Positions 18,324 to 27,172 of a stretch of 64,000 bases of DNA are shown here, piece after piece. The stretch is from assembly GCA_017397065.1 (NCBI GenBank), contig JAFQKE010000030.1, positions 45,050 through 109,049 on the forward strand, in the 5' to 3' direction. Source of the stretch: Clostridia bacterium (GTDB lineage: Bacteria; Bacillota_A; Clostridia; Oscillospirales; Acutalibacteraceae). Under the pieces are notes generated by a model. The model did no database searches, was not told the DNA's origin, and was given only the letters and a program-made list of their open reading frames with translations. The position numbers and the translations under genes are program-made. Within the stretch, counting starts at the first letter, position 1; each line of letters opens with the position of its first letter.

Positions 18324-18491
18324 ATGAAATTCAGAACTATTATGTGGATTGTAGCAGCAGCTGTAGCTATTGTTGCTATGGCAGCAGGCGTTGCAGTTTT
18401 TGTTAATCGTTATCTTAACACTAAGAGAGATATGGATTATATCGAGTGCGAGTGTGAACCCGATCCGGATCTTATGTTAGATGATGAATAA
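18324..18491 (+). CDS. 55-residue single-span membrane peptide with acidic tail
   Basis: This short gene has a consensus promoter, an AAGGAGG ribosome site 7 bases before the ATG and its own terminator, so it is very likely expressed. The peptide is a short basic N-terminus, one Ala/Val-rich membrane segment (about residues 7-29), then NRYLNTKRD and a strongly acidic tail with a CxC pair (ECECEPDPDL). I do not recognise the family. The tail could bind a metal or a partner protein. Confidence 0.75.
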   Translation: MKFRTIMWIVAAAVAIVAMAAGVAVFVNRYLNTKRDMDYIECECEPDPDLMLDDE

Positions 18492-18510
18492 TTAAAATTT
18501 AACTTTTTTA

Positions 18511-18547
18511 AAGGAGTGATAATCAAAAGATTATCGCTCCTTTTTTT
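18511..18547 (+). terminator. Terminator of the small peptide gene
   Basis: AAGGAGTGATAATC (18511-18524) pairs with GATTATCGCTCCTT (18529-18542, one G-T pair) around AAAA, followed by seven T residues. Confidence 0.9.
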
Positions 18548-18726
18548 ATGTTTTGTTTTTTGTCTTTTGCTAATAAAATACTTCAAAAAAAGCGAAAAAT
18601 TTTAGATTAAAGCGTGAAAACTAAAAATATTGAGTTTTTCTCCAAAAAAACTGCAACATAATGTTAACTTTTTGTGTTATATTGAATATGTAAACCCACA
18701 GTCGATATCTTTTTTTTAGTAATCAT

Positions 18727-18742
18727 GCTATAATTTTTATAG
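18727..18742 (+). promoter_or_regulatory. Extended -10 box inside a perfect palindrome before the XRE-GH51 gene
   Basis: TATAAT at 18729-18734, preceded by TGC (extended -10), lies inside the dyad CTATAATTTTTATAG (18728-18742). The -35 region is weak. A palindrome over the -10 box, 35 bases before a gene with a DNA-binding domain, is where an autorepressor site would be expected. The stretch 18548-18726 is A/T-rich and shows nothing else I can name. Confidence 0.45.
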
Positions 18743-18776
18743 TAAAATTACAAAAATCGAATGGCGGTACTTGGAT

Positions 18777-20876
18777 ATGGATATGTTAAAAATTGGAAAT
18801 TTTATAGGTCAAGAAAGAAAAAAGCTTAATATTTCACAACGGGCACTCGGTGAGTATCTTTACGTTACAGATAAAGCTATTTCAAAATGGGAAAGAGGAC
18901 TTTCCTGTCCCGATACTGAAAATTTAAAAAGCATTGCTCTCCTTTTTAACTGCAGCATTTCCGAAATATTAAACGGCGAAAGGCGAGATATATCAAAAAC
19001 CAGCAATCTGCCTGCTAAGCCAACCGAAAGAAAGGAAAATGGAGATAACTACGACTGTGATTTAGAGGTGGAGTTCAATTTTAACGGGAATTCTTCAAGC
19101 TGCATTTCCTCTTATCTTTTTGGTGATAATTTAGAACATACCCGCGATTCGGTTAACGGCGGAATTTCTGCCGAAATGCTTAAAAATCGTAAATTTGCAG
19201 GCAAACCCGGTAGATTTGGTTGTGCAAACGAATGGTATCAAATAGGTGAAAAGGCATATCTTAGTTTTGGTGATTCATATACAAAACACGCAGATGGCTA
19301 CCGTATGATACGTTCCCACGAGTGTAATTCTCAGGTTATAACCAATTATAACGGCGAAAAAAGCGGAATAGGGCAGTCAGGACTTTGTTTAATTGCCAAC
19401 ACTAAATATAAAATAGAACTTGTTTGCAAAACTTTTTCAAAAATAAACTTATTGATTGAAATAAAAAACATAAATAACACCGTTTTTTACCAAGATACAA
19501 AAGAGGTGGATTTTTCGGATTTTAAAACAGTTGAGTTTGATTTTAACCTCTGTGAAAGATGCGACGACGCAAAACTGGAAATCACCTTTAGCGAAAAATC
19601 CACCCTTACAATCGGTGCTGTATCTTTAATGCCGGCAGATAATTTTCATTCAATGCGTAGGGATGTGGTCGACCATCTAAAGGAAATAGGAGTAAGGCTC
19701 CTCAGGTGGCCGGGTGGAAATTTTGCAGGGGAATATAATTGGAAGGACGGACTTCTTCCCCGAAATGAACGTGCTCCGTTTCAGTCATATCTTTGGCTTG
19801 AAACCCAACCCCACACTTTCGGATATGATTTTCACGAAATAAATATTGATGATTTTATTGCACTTTGCAATGAAATTGGTGCCGAACCATATGTCACAAT
19901 AAATCCTACGTGGAACACCCCAAAAGAGAGTGCTGAGTGGGTTGAGTATTGTAACGGCGATGAAAACACAACTTATGGAAAACTCAGAATAGAGCGTGGG
20001 TATGAAAAGCCATATAACGTTCAGTTCTGGTCCCTTGGAAACGAGTTTGGATACGGTCATATGGAAGGCGCCAACACTCCTTACGAGTATAGCAAGGCGG
20101 TATCTGCACACGCTAAAGAAATGCTAAAGGTTTCAAGTAATCTTATTTTGTGTTCCTCTGGTCCCTATCCCAACGAGGAGTGGGCAGAACATTCAGCAAA
20201 GGCACTTTGCAAAATCTCCCCCTTGGTTTCGTTGCACCATTATGCCCATTACCCAAAATTTATAGATGAAACAAAGCGAAAAAGCGAATATTATGAGTTT
20301 ATAAATAAAGTATACACCGAATATTTTCCACAGATTTTTGAGCTTAGAAATCAACTTACAGATGATATTAAAATCTCTCTTGATGAGTGGAATGCCTGGT
20401 ATGCTTGGTACCGTCCCGGTAGTGTTACCGAGGGTATTTTCGCTGCTTCCTTTATGCATATGCTTTTTAATCAGGCAGATAAATACGGCATTTTTCTCGC
20501 TTGCCATTTTGAATCGGTAAACGAGGGTGCAATAAACGTTTATAAGGATAGTGTAGAACTCACCCCAACGGGTCAGGTTTTTAGGGTAATGAAGCACCAT
20601 GCTAACGGACTTATAAGAGCCCTTTATGAGGATTTTGTTGCAACCGAAAAGGGTGGAGTTTTAACCTGTACATTTATAAATCGTTCTTTTGATAAAAACA
20701 AAACCTTTAACCTTCCAATTAAGGGAGAAATTATTACAGCAGAACTTTATAGTTCCGAGGACGTTATACCATACAGCCGTTTTGAAAAAGGCGACTTGAA
20801 TATAAAAAACAGCGAAGATAGTTTGAAAATAGTAATGCCAAAGCACAGTATGGCACTACTTAAAATAAAAATTTAA
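18777..20876 (+). CDS. XRE helix-turn-helix domain fused to a GH51 alpha-L-arabinofuranosidase
   Basis: One uninterrupted frame encodes about 699 residues. Counting from the TTG at 18771, residues 6-66 are an XRE HTH (ERKKLNISQRALGEYL, then DKAISKWERGLSCPD and LLFNCSISEILNGE). After a 25-residue linker comes a full GH51-type enzyme: LRWPGGNFAGEYNWKDGL, the acid/base Glu425 in SLGNEFGYGHME, and the nucleophile Glu539 in ISLDEWNAWY, then a C-terminal beta domain. GH51 enzymes remove terminal arabinofuranose and are often cytoplasmic. Both catalytic glutamates are kept, so this could be an enzyme that also binds DNA, or a regulator that uses the pocket as a sugar sensor. GGCGGT 8 bases upstream favours the ATG at 18777. 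The next gene starts 15 bases downstream, so both should share a transcript. Confidence 0.85.
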   Translation: MDMLKIGNFIGQERKKLNISQRALGEYLYVTDKAISKWERGLSCPDTENLKSIALLFNCSISEILNGERRDISKTSNLPAKPTERKENGDNYDCDLEVEFNFNGNSSSCISSYLFGDNLEHTRDSVNGGISAEMLKNRKFAGKPGRFGCANEWYQIGEKAYLSFGDSYTKHADGYRMIRSHECNSQVITNYNGEKSGIGQSGLCLIANTKYKIELVCKTFSKINLLIEIKNINNTVFYQDTKEVDFSDFKTVEFDFNLCERCDDAKLEITFSEKSTLTIGAVSLMPADNFHSMRRDVVDHLKEIGVRLLRWPGGNFAGEYNWKDGLLPRNERAPFQSYLWLETQPHTFGYDFHEINIDDFIALCNEIGAEPYVTINPTWNTPKESAEWVEYCNGDENTTYGKLRIERGYEKPYNVQFWSLGNEFGYGHMEGANTPYEYSKAVSAHAKEMLKVSSNLILCSSGPYPNEEWAEHSAKALCKISPLVSLHHYAHYPKFIDETKRKSEYYEFINKVYTEYFPQIFELRNQLTDDIKISLDEWNAWYAWYRPGSVTEGIFAASFMHMLFNQADKYGIFLACHFESVNEGAINVYKDSVELTPTGQVFRVMKHHANGLIRALYEDFVATEKGGVLTCTFINRSFDKNKTFNLPIKGEIITAELYSSEDVIPYSRFEKGDLNIKNSEDSLKIVMPKHSMALLKIKI

Positions 20877-20891
20877 AGTGGAGGTATATTT

Positions 20892-23800
20892 ATGAAAAAG
20901 TTTTTAGCACTTACTCTTTCGTTGTTAATTCTTGTTTCAACTATTGTAGTTGGTTTTACGGGAATCACAGCATTTGCCGAGGAAAACACTTCGGTCGTAG
21001 ATTTAAACGATGCTTCAAAATGGGTACCAAATCCAAACAAAGCATCTATGGCGGTCACTAACGTGACTGAGGATGATTTTTCGGCACTAAAAGCAGAATC
21101 TGCCGATTATCAATCAATGTACGTTGAGGTCGAGCTTAAACCCTCTACCGCTTATTCTTTGCTTTTTGATTTTAAATCTTCCCTTAAAATAGAGCATTTA
21201 CAAATCTGGCCTACCAAATGTGAGCCTGTTTCTTCATCTGACGGAAGTGTGACTTATGATAAGGAGAATTACACCACCGCCGACCGCATTCTGTTTACAG
21301 GCGGTTGGGATGGCACCGACAATTACAGTAAAAATATAGGGCATACCGATCCTATAGCTTGGTATAATGGCAACTCGGTGGACTTTGTAACCAACTCTAC
21401 CGATACATCCTACAGAATTTTCTTTAAAATGAACGGACTTGTTAATTCTGAAGTCAGCACCGCAAAGGTTGCATTCTTTAAAAATGTAGCTATTAAAGAA
21501 AAGGCTTCTGCATCATCAGAGGTAAGGGGCAATGGCTCTGCTGCCGTTTCTGCAGAGGCAGGCTATGTTGGTGACACCGTAACATATACCTCCACCTCTA
21601 ATGAGGGTGAGGAGTTTTTCGGCTGGTATAAGGGTGATACCCTTGTTTCTGCTGAACCTAGTTATGAAACAACGCTTGTTTCGGGTGACAATGTTCTTAC
21701 CGCACGATTTACAACAAATAATCTTATGAATATTGCACTTTGGGGCGAAAGTCCAAGCAGATCTTCAATTCAAATAACTGAGGCTATTGAAGATGATTTT
21801 AATACTATAAAGCTTTACGACCTTCAATATGCCTATGTTTTGGTTGATATGGAGCTGAAACCCTGCACCGAATATCAGATAAGCTTTGATTTTAAATCTG
21901 CCTATAAAATAGAGTGTTATGAGATTTGGCCGACAAAATGTAATTGCCTGCCCAAATCGGACGGAAATGTAGGCCCCGGCGAAGGCTACACCACCGAAGA
22001 CAGAATTGTTCAGAATTTTAATTTATTCTCAAATAAAACTGATAACACTAATTGGTATGAAGACAACACTATTTCTTTTACCACAAATGAAACGGATGCT
22101 TCTTATCAGTTATTCTTTAAATTTGGCGGGGTAACAGATGCCGCTACAAATGCAACAAAATCGGTATTTGTTAAAAACATTAAGGTTTTGGAAAAGGTAA
22201 CAGCTGCAGCAGTTGCAAGAGGCAATGGTGCTGCTACCGTTTCTAAAACCGAGGGCTTTTATGGCGATGCTGTAACATATACCGCTTCAGCCTACGCTGA
22301 TGAGGTATTTTTGGGCTGGTATAAGGGTGATGTATTAGTATCAAACGACGCCGTTTATAATACAACTCTAGGCTCGGGCGAGAACACACTTACCGCAAAA
22401 TTCACAACCAATAATCTTATGAATATCGCTTGTTGGGGTGAAAGTCCCAAAAGGGCATCAATCCAGATAACCGAGGCTATTGAAGATGGCTACAATGCCG
22501 TTAAGGTTTATGATATTCAGTATGCATATTTCTATGTTAATATGGAGCTGAAACCCAACACCACTTATAGATTAAGCTATGATTTTAAAACCGATTATAA
22601 GCCCGAATATATTGATGTATGGCCTGCTGAATATGCCACTGCCCATTCCGATGGCAATGTTATTGCAGGTGAAGGCCACTCTGCTGAAGACAGAATTTTA
22701 AGAAAATATCTTAGCAGTACAGATTTGGATAATAAAATCTGGTATGAAAACAATGTGGTAGAGTTTACAACCAACGCAACCGATTCGTCCTATCAATTCT
22801 TTATGAAATTTGGCGGATTTGTAAACGAAGAAGCCAAAACAACAAAATCGGTATACTTTAAAAACTTTAAAGTAGGCGAGCCTGTTACCGCCTTAGCCGA
22901 TTCGTTTGGTAATGGTACCGCTACCGTTTCTCCTGCAGAGGGTGAGGTAGGCGAAACTGTTACATACACAGCTACTCCTGCCGAAGGCGAAAACTTTGTT
23001 GGTTGGTTTAATGGTAGTTATGAGCTCGTATCAGACTCTGCAGAGTATTCTGCAACACTTCTGTCGGGCAAAAATGATTTAACTGCATATTTTACCACAA
23101 ACGATAATATGAATATCACCTCTTGGCACGCAAATCCCAAGAGAAGTGATATGAAAATTGGAAAAGCAAATGAAAATGGTGTAGATGTAATTTCCGCTTC
23201 AAGTATTTATTATAATCTTTATTATTTTGATGTACTTCTTGACCCTAATACCGAATATACCTTTGAATTTGATTTCAAATCTGCCTTAAAATTTGAAAAT
23301 GTGCAGATATGGCCATTGAAATGTAATCCGCACGCCGCCGATAACGGCACAGTTACCTATGACACCGAAAATTATACCGATGCCGATAAAATTTTATTCA
23401 AGGGCGGTTATGACGGGAACACCAATCTTAGCTCAATGGTAGGGCACACTTCATATAATACCTGGTATGAGGGCAACAGAATTGCTTTTACCACAAATGA
23501 TACCGATTCAGCCTACAGAGTATTCTTTAAAATGAACGGTTGGGTGGATTCTAACACAGAAAATCAAACCCCCAATGCCGCATATTTTAAAAATGTAAGT
23601 GTTAAAAAATCCTATAATCAAACGGTTGATTTTGAAATTATCGGTGAGGATGTAGAGGGTAATACACTCTCTGCCTCTAGCGAATTTTCCACCGCAGAAA
23701 CCATTAAAACCGAAAACGAAGACGGAACCATTACTGCCAGGGTTTTATACGCTGTGGATGAGGCAAATATGGTTATATTTAAGGGCTGGTATGAGGGCGA

Positions 23801-25991
23801 TGAGTTCCGCTCAGGCAGTGAAGCTTACACCTTTGACCCTACTGCAATCAATGCCGATAACCTTGTTGCAAAGTTCATAAGCCGAAATCTTTTAACGGGT
23901 GCCGGCGGCTTTGAAAATCACGGCGCAGAAAAGAGCCTTAGGGTTTCTCCTGCGGGTGCAGGCGTTTTACCCGAGGACGAAAAATGGGGTATGTGGAGCA
24001 AATGGCCCACCAATGATGAGGTTACAGGTGGCTATGAGTGTGAATCCACAAACGGCTCAATGGTTGTTACCTCAGGTACACAAATCGGCATTAAATATCT
24101 CTCAAATTTAGATTGGGTAGACGAAACCGAACAGTACATAAGCGAAACAGCCACCACAACACTTGATCCTTTAGATGGTAATAAAATGCTCAGAATTTCA
24201 GCTCCCTTCCGCTCGGCAATACGCAAAATAGATAATTTAAAGCCTAACACTAATTACACACTCAGTTTTTATGTATGGAATCCCGACAGATGGAACTGCC
24301 TGCGTACCGCAGTGGTTGCAGATTCTACCGAGCTTGAAACCTATATTGTAAAAAGCACAGATACATGCAAGGTTTACGATTCCTTTAACGGTATGACTCC
24401 TGCTAAATTCTTAAACGATAGTGGACTTAATGCGGAATATCCGGTCAGGGAGTGGCAGAAGATTACCTTTAATTTTACAACCGACGAGGATGATGAATAC
24501 CTCTATTTGCATTTAGGACTTATCCGAAAGGATGTAGCAAGCAATTCAGGATTTGTTTATATTGATAACCTTATTTGTTATGAAAATCTTTTCGAAACTG
24601 TTGGCAATGCAATACGTGCAGATGACTCGGCCCTTCGTTTTAAATATTCGGTTAAAAATGAATTATTGACCGATTATTATGAGGGTTCGTCTATGAACAA
24701 AATTGGTTTTATTGCAACACCTACCGATTTGATTAACGGCTCTGTTACCGTAGATGGCGATTATATCTTCAAGGACGTTACAGAAAACAATTATCAGTAT
24801 GTAGAGGGTGATACTAGGTCCACATATTTAACTGCCGCTCTTTATAATATAGGTAGAATTGACGGCAGAATGGATTATAATCGCTATGCAAAGGACTACA
24901 CCGTTCGTCCATATATCGTGTATGAGAGGGAAGATGGCACAGAATTTGTGCTTTATGGCGATGCCAAAACAGCAAATATTTTTGATGTAATGTACACCAT
25001 AAAATGGAGCGCCACCAGCAAAACAGATATGGAAATAGTAGATGCAATGTTGGATAATGAAGAGCTTTATGATATTTATCAGAATTATCAGGATAAAAAC
25101 ACTTTCTATATTGATAAATCAAATGCTACCGATTATGCATATTCTATGGCGGTTCTTGGTGATATTCAAACCACAAACTATTATTACAGAGATAAGCTTC
25201 ACTTCCCGTTTGACTGGATAATTGACAATGCAGAGGATAAAAACATTCAGTATGTTTTCGGTCTTGGTGACATCACCGATATGAGCACCGATGCTGAATT
25301 TACAGCCGCTAAAGAACAACTGCTCAGAATAAAAAATGCGGGTATTGACCAATCTATTACTCGAGGCAATCACGACTGGAGTTATGATAATTACATCACC
25401 TATAGTGATTTTGGCGATGGACTTGTATCATTTGATGGCACAATGCGAAGCTATTACAGACTCACCACCATCGGCGGAGTAAAATATATGATGCTCACTC
25501 TTGACCTTTTCCCCGATGATGATATTATTAACTGGGCAGATGAGGTTATAGCCGCACATCCCGATTATAACGTAATTGTTACCACTCATGGCTATTTCGA
25601 TGGCGGTATGGAAATTGGTGACGGCAATCTCTTGCAGGACGAGGATATTCAGTGGGTAGATAATCCCGAAACGGCTAATAGTGGTCAGGATTTATTTGAT
25701 AAGCTGGTTAATAAGCACAGCAATATTGTGCTCTTGCTTTGTGGTCACGAAATACCTGTTGACCACGGCCCGAGCTATGAAATTACAACCCGTGAAGACG
25801 GCTCAAAGGTAGTTCAGATGATGGTTAACCATCAGCATTTAGAGTATTATGGCGGTCGTTCATACGGTATGCTTGCAATGCTCTATTTCTCTGAGGATGG
25901 TAAAAATGTTCAGCTTGAATACTTTTCCACTGTAAATGAGATGTATTATATGGATAAATTCCAGTACGAATTCCAGCTTGATATTAAATAA
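20892..25991 (+). CDS. Large secreted protein: four tandem modules, InlB-like repeats and C-terminal metallophosphoesterase
   Basis: A 1699-residue protein with a signal peptide (LALTLSLLILVSTIVVG... cleaved near AFAEE). Residues about 33-990 hold four copies of a 230-residue unit: a jelly-roll-like part (ELKPSTAYSLLFDFKS type) followed by an InlB B-repeat (GEEFFGWYKGDTLVS type). Next is another carbohydrate-binding-like domain (NLKPNTNYTLSFYVW). From about residue 1418 there is a calcineurin-like phosphoesterase with AVLGDIQ, GLGDITD, RGNHDW, VTTHGYF and LCGHE. No sorting signal or transmembrane tail is visible, so it should be released or held by its repeats. It follows the XRE-GH51 gene by 15 bases behind TGGAGG, and may be under its control. 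Confidence 0.8.
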   Translation: MKKFLALTLSLLILVSTIVVGFTGITAFAEENTSVVDLNDASKWVPNPNKASMAVTNVTEDDFSALKAESADYQSMYVEVELKPSTAYSLLFDFKSSLKIEHLQIWPTKCEPVSSSDGSVTYDKENYTTADRILFTGGWDGTDNYSKNIGHTDPIAWYNGNSVDFVTNSTDTSYRIFFKMNGLVNSEVSTAKVAFFKNVAIKEKASASSEVRGNGSAAVSAEAGYVGDTVTYTSTSNEGEEFFGWYKGDTLVSAEPSYETTLVSGDNVLTARFTTNNLMNIALWGESPSRSSIQITEAIEDDFNTIKLYDLQYAYVLVDMELKPCTEYQISFDFKSAYKIECYEIWPTKCNCLPKSDGNVGPGEGYTTEDRIVQNFNLFSNKTDNTNWYEDNTISFTTNETDASYQLFFKFGGVTDAATNATKSVFVKNIKVLEKVTAAAVARGNGAATVSKTEGFYGDAVTYTASAYADEVFLGWYKGDVLVSNDAVYNTTLGSGENTLTAKFTTNNLMNIACWGESPKRASIQITEAIEDGYNAVKVYDIQYAYFYVNMELKPNTTYRLSYDFKTDYKPEYIDVWPAEYATAHSDGNVIAGEGHSAEDRILRKYLSSTDLDNKIWYENNVVEFTTNATDSSYQFFMKFGGFVNEEAKTTKSVYFKNFKVGEPVTALADSFGNGTATVSPAEGEVGETVTYTATPAEGENFVGWFNGSYELVSDSAEYSATLLSGKNDLTAYFTTNDNMNITSWHANPKRSDMKIGKANENGVDVISASSIYYNLYYFDVLLDPNTEYTFEFDFKSALKFENVQIWPLKCNPHAADNGTVTYDTENYTDADKILFKGGYDGNTNLSSMVGHTSYNTWYEGNRIAFTTNDTDSAYRVFFKMNGWVDSNTENQTPNAAYFKNVSVKKSYNQTVDFEIIGEDVEGNTLSASSEFSTAETIKTENEDGTITARVLYAVDEANMVIFKGWYEGDEFRSGSEAYTFDPTAINADNLVAKFISRNLLTGAGGFENHGAEKSLRVSPAGAGVLPEDEKWGMWSKWPTNDEVTGGYECESTNGSMVVTSGTQIGIKYLSNLDWVDETEQYISETATTTLDPLDGNKMLRISAPFRSAIRKIDNLKPNTNYTLSFYVWNPDRWNCLRTAVVADSTELETYIVKSTDTCKVYDSFNGMTPAKFLNDSGLNAEYPVREWQKITFNFTTDEDDEYLYLHLGLIRKDVASNSGFVYIDNLICYENLFETVGNAIRADDSALRFKYSVKNELLTDYYEGSSMNKIGFIATPTDLINGSVTVDGDYIFKDVTENNYQYVEGDTRSTYLTAALYNIGRIDGRMDYNRYAKDYTVRPYIVYEREDGTEFVLYGDAKTANIFDVMYTIKWSATSKTDMEIVDAMLDNEELYDIYQNYQDKNTFYIDKSNATDYAYSMAVLGDIQTTNYYYRDKLHFPFDWIIDNAEDKNIQYVFGLGDITDMSTDAEFTAAKEQLLRIKNAGIDQSITRGNHDWSYDNYITYSDFGDGLVSFDGTMRSYYRLTTIGGVKYMMLTLDLFPDDDIINWADEVIAAHPDYNVIVTTHGYFDGGMEIGDGNLLQDEDIQWVDNPETANSGQDLFDKLVNKHSNIVLLLCGHEIPVDHGPSYEITTREDGSKVVQMMVNHQHLEYYGGRSYGMLAMLYFSEDGKNVQLEYFSTVNEMYYMDKFQYEFQLDIK
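20985..23880 (+). repeat. Four tandem coding modules of about 690-770 bases
   Basis: Unit starts are visible at about 20985, 21728, 22417 and 23110. Units two to four begin just after a NNLMNI or NDNMNI junction, and each unit contains ELKP or LDPN-type strands, an IWP motif, a W-Y-N/E-N segment and, in most, a GWYKG-type InlB core. The copies differ widely at the DNA level, so the duplication is old. Confidence 0.75.
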
Positions 25992-26060
25992 TCAAAAAAA
26001 CGCAGGCTGTAAAAAAACAAAGTTTATTAAATTCCTTTAAATTAAGAATAAAATGAAATG

Positions 26061-26118
26061 AAAAATCTGTAATAAAAGTGTAAAAAAGCACTTTTATTAC
26101 AGATTTTATTTTTATAAA
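26061..26118 (+). terminator. Terminator of the XRE-GH51 / secreted protein transcript
   Basis: AAATCTGTAATAAAAGTG (26063-26080) pairs perfectly over 18 bases with CACTTTTATTACAGATTT (26089-26106), followed by TTATTTTTAT. Confidence 0.9.
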
Positions 26119-26156
26119 TATATTAGGCATATAAATTGTAGTTTATCGTAGAGATT

Positions 26157-26202
26157 TTCGGGCGATACCGTAGGGGCAGGCGCCCTCGACTGCCCGTAAA
26201 AA
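26157..26202. repeat. Intergenic hairpin repeat, family A (copy 1)
   Basis: After ACCGTAG, the stem GGGCAG (26174-26179) and CTGCCC (26190-26195) encloses GCGCCCTCGA. Two further copies with different but still complementary stems occur at 63840 and 63987 (minus). Flanks are also similar (GATTTTCGGG... and ACCGTA). Confidence 0.8.
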
Positions 26203-26228
26203 AATTGAATAATTTAGCGGTTTTTTCA

Positions 26229-26276
26229 CCTCATCCACCGCTAATGCGGTCCCCCTTCCCCATCAAGGGGAAGGCA
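26229..26276. repeat. Intergenic double-hairpin element, family B
   Basis: CCTCATCC is followed by the hairpin ACCGC-TAAT-GCGGT (26237-26250) and by CCTTCCCC-ATCAA-GGGGAAGG (26254-26274). I recall similar CCTCATCC...GGGGAAGG elements from intergenic DNA of gut Clostridia; this was not checked by search. Only one copy is seen here. Confidence 0.6.
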
Positions 26277-26595
26277 TATAAACAACAATTTATCGCACGG
26301 CTGTTTTTTTACAGCCCCTATTTATCTTCTATATCCTGCCCTGCCGTAAATGGCAATTGATAACCTGCAAAAATAAGCAGGTGGGTGGCCGCCCCACGGT
26401 TTCGCGCTCCCTTCGTCCAACACTGCTCAAAGACAGTGCCGGGAGGTCTGCAAGCCTGCCGCAGGAGAAAGGTCCCCTATTAAAAGGTTGTAGGGTTATA
26501 ATTTACCACGGTCCGCGAACAGGGAAGGATTTTTGGTTCCGGACAGGTTTTTATTAACGAACAAGCATCGTTCCGCAGCCGGATAGACCGCAGGT
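26277..26595. other. Gene-free stretch with small hairpins only
   Basis: About 320 bases of unusually G/C-rich spacer. It holds GGCTGTTTTTTTACAGCC near 26300 and ACCTGC-AAAAATAA-GCAGGT at 26364-26383. Open frames here lack ribosome sites and show no known motif. I see no RNA gene. Confidence 0.5.
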
Positions 26596-26750
26596 ATAAG
26601 GCGGTTTTTAGTTTATGCTAAACTTATTCGTAATTTGGATGAAACGTCACACGTTAAAATCCGCCTTATGATTACAAGCTTTCCGGACGCGGGGTATAAT
26701 CTAAGCAAAATTCACAAACTTATTCGTATTTGGATGAAACGTCACACGTT
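26596..26750. repeat. Two 36-base direct repeats, one inside an inverted repeat
   Basis: The segment starting AAACTTATTCGT and ending GTCACACGTT occurs at 26620-26655 and, one base shorter, at 26716-26750. The first copy lies inside a 15-base inverted repeat (26596-26610 against 26655-26669, 14 of 15 matching; core ATAAGGCGG/CCGCCTTAT). The second copy stops at the stop codon of the DUF1292 gene. Confidence 0.8.
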
Positions 26751-27053
26751 TCACTGTTCGTCGATTTCGAAAGCATCCTGAAGTCGATTTATAAATAAAT
26801 CGGCAACGGTTTCATATTCGTCGTCATCGGGAATATCCTCAAAGTATTCCTCACCGTTTTCGTCTTCAAACACCTTAACGATAACCAACTCTCCGCTATC
26901 ATCAAGCTTTGCTTTTGGGTCGGAATAGTAGGGTATCATTGCAAGGTATCTTCCGTCATCGGTTTCAATAGCATCAATTATTTCAAATTCATAATTTTTG
27001 CCCTCATCATCGGTAAGGGTAATTATATCGTTCCCGAAATTTTTATCTTCCAT
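26751..27053 (-). CDS. DUF1292 protein (YrzB-like)
   Basis: The 100-residue acidic protein contains the DUF1292 pattern: NDIITLTDDEGKNYEFEIID, then YLAMIPYY, then ELVIVKVFEDENGEEYFEDI. The family is widespread in Firmicutes and its function is unknown. The frame can be extended to a GTG at 27062, but that GTG overlaps the AGAGGTG ribosome site; the ATG at 27053, six bases after it, is the better start. It diverges from the P-type ATPase gene. Confidence 0.85.
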   Translation of the reverse strand: MEDKNFGNDIITLTDDEGKNYEFEIIDAIETDDGRYLAMIPYYSDPKAKLDDSGELVIVKVFEDENGEEYFEDIPDDDEYETVADLFINRLQDAFEIDEQ

Positions 27054-27172
27054 CGGGTACACCTCTTTTTAAAAAAATTACAGTTTTTCCTGCTACAACT
27101 ATTTTAACCGCTTTTTATATAATAGTCAATATTTTTTGAATGAATATTTTTTGAAATTTCAACTTCTTATAA

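Noticed and set aside
26357..26557. 66-residue plus-strand frame in the repeat-rich spacer
   Set aside because: No ribosome site, composed of repeat-like DNA and with no recognisable motif.
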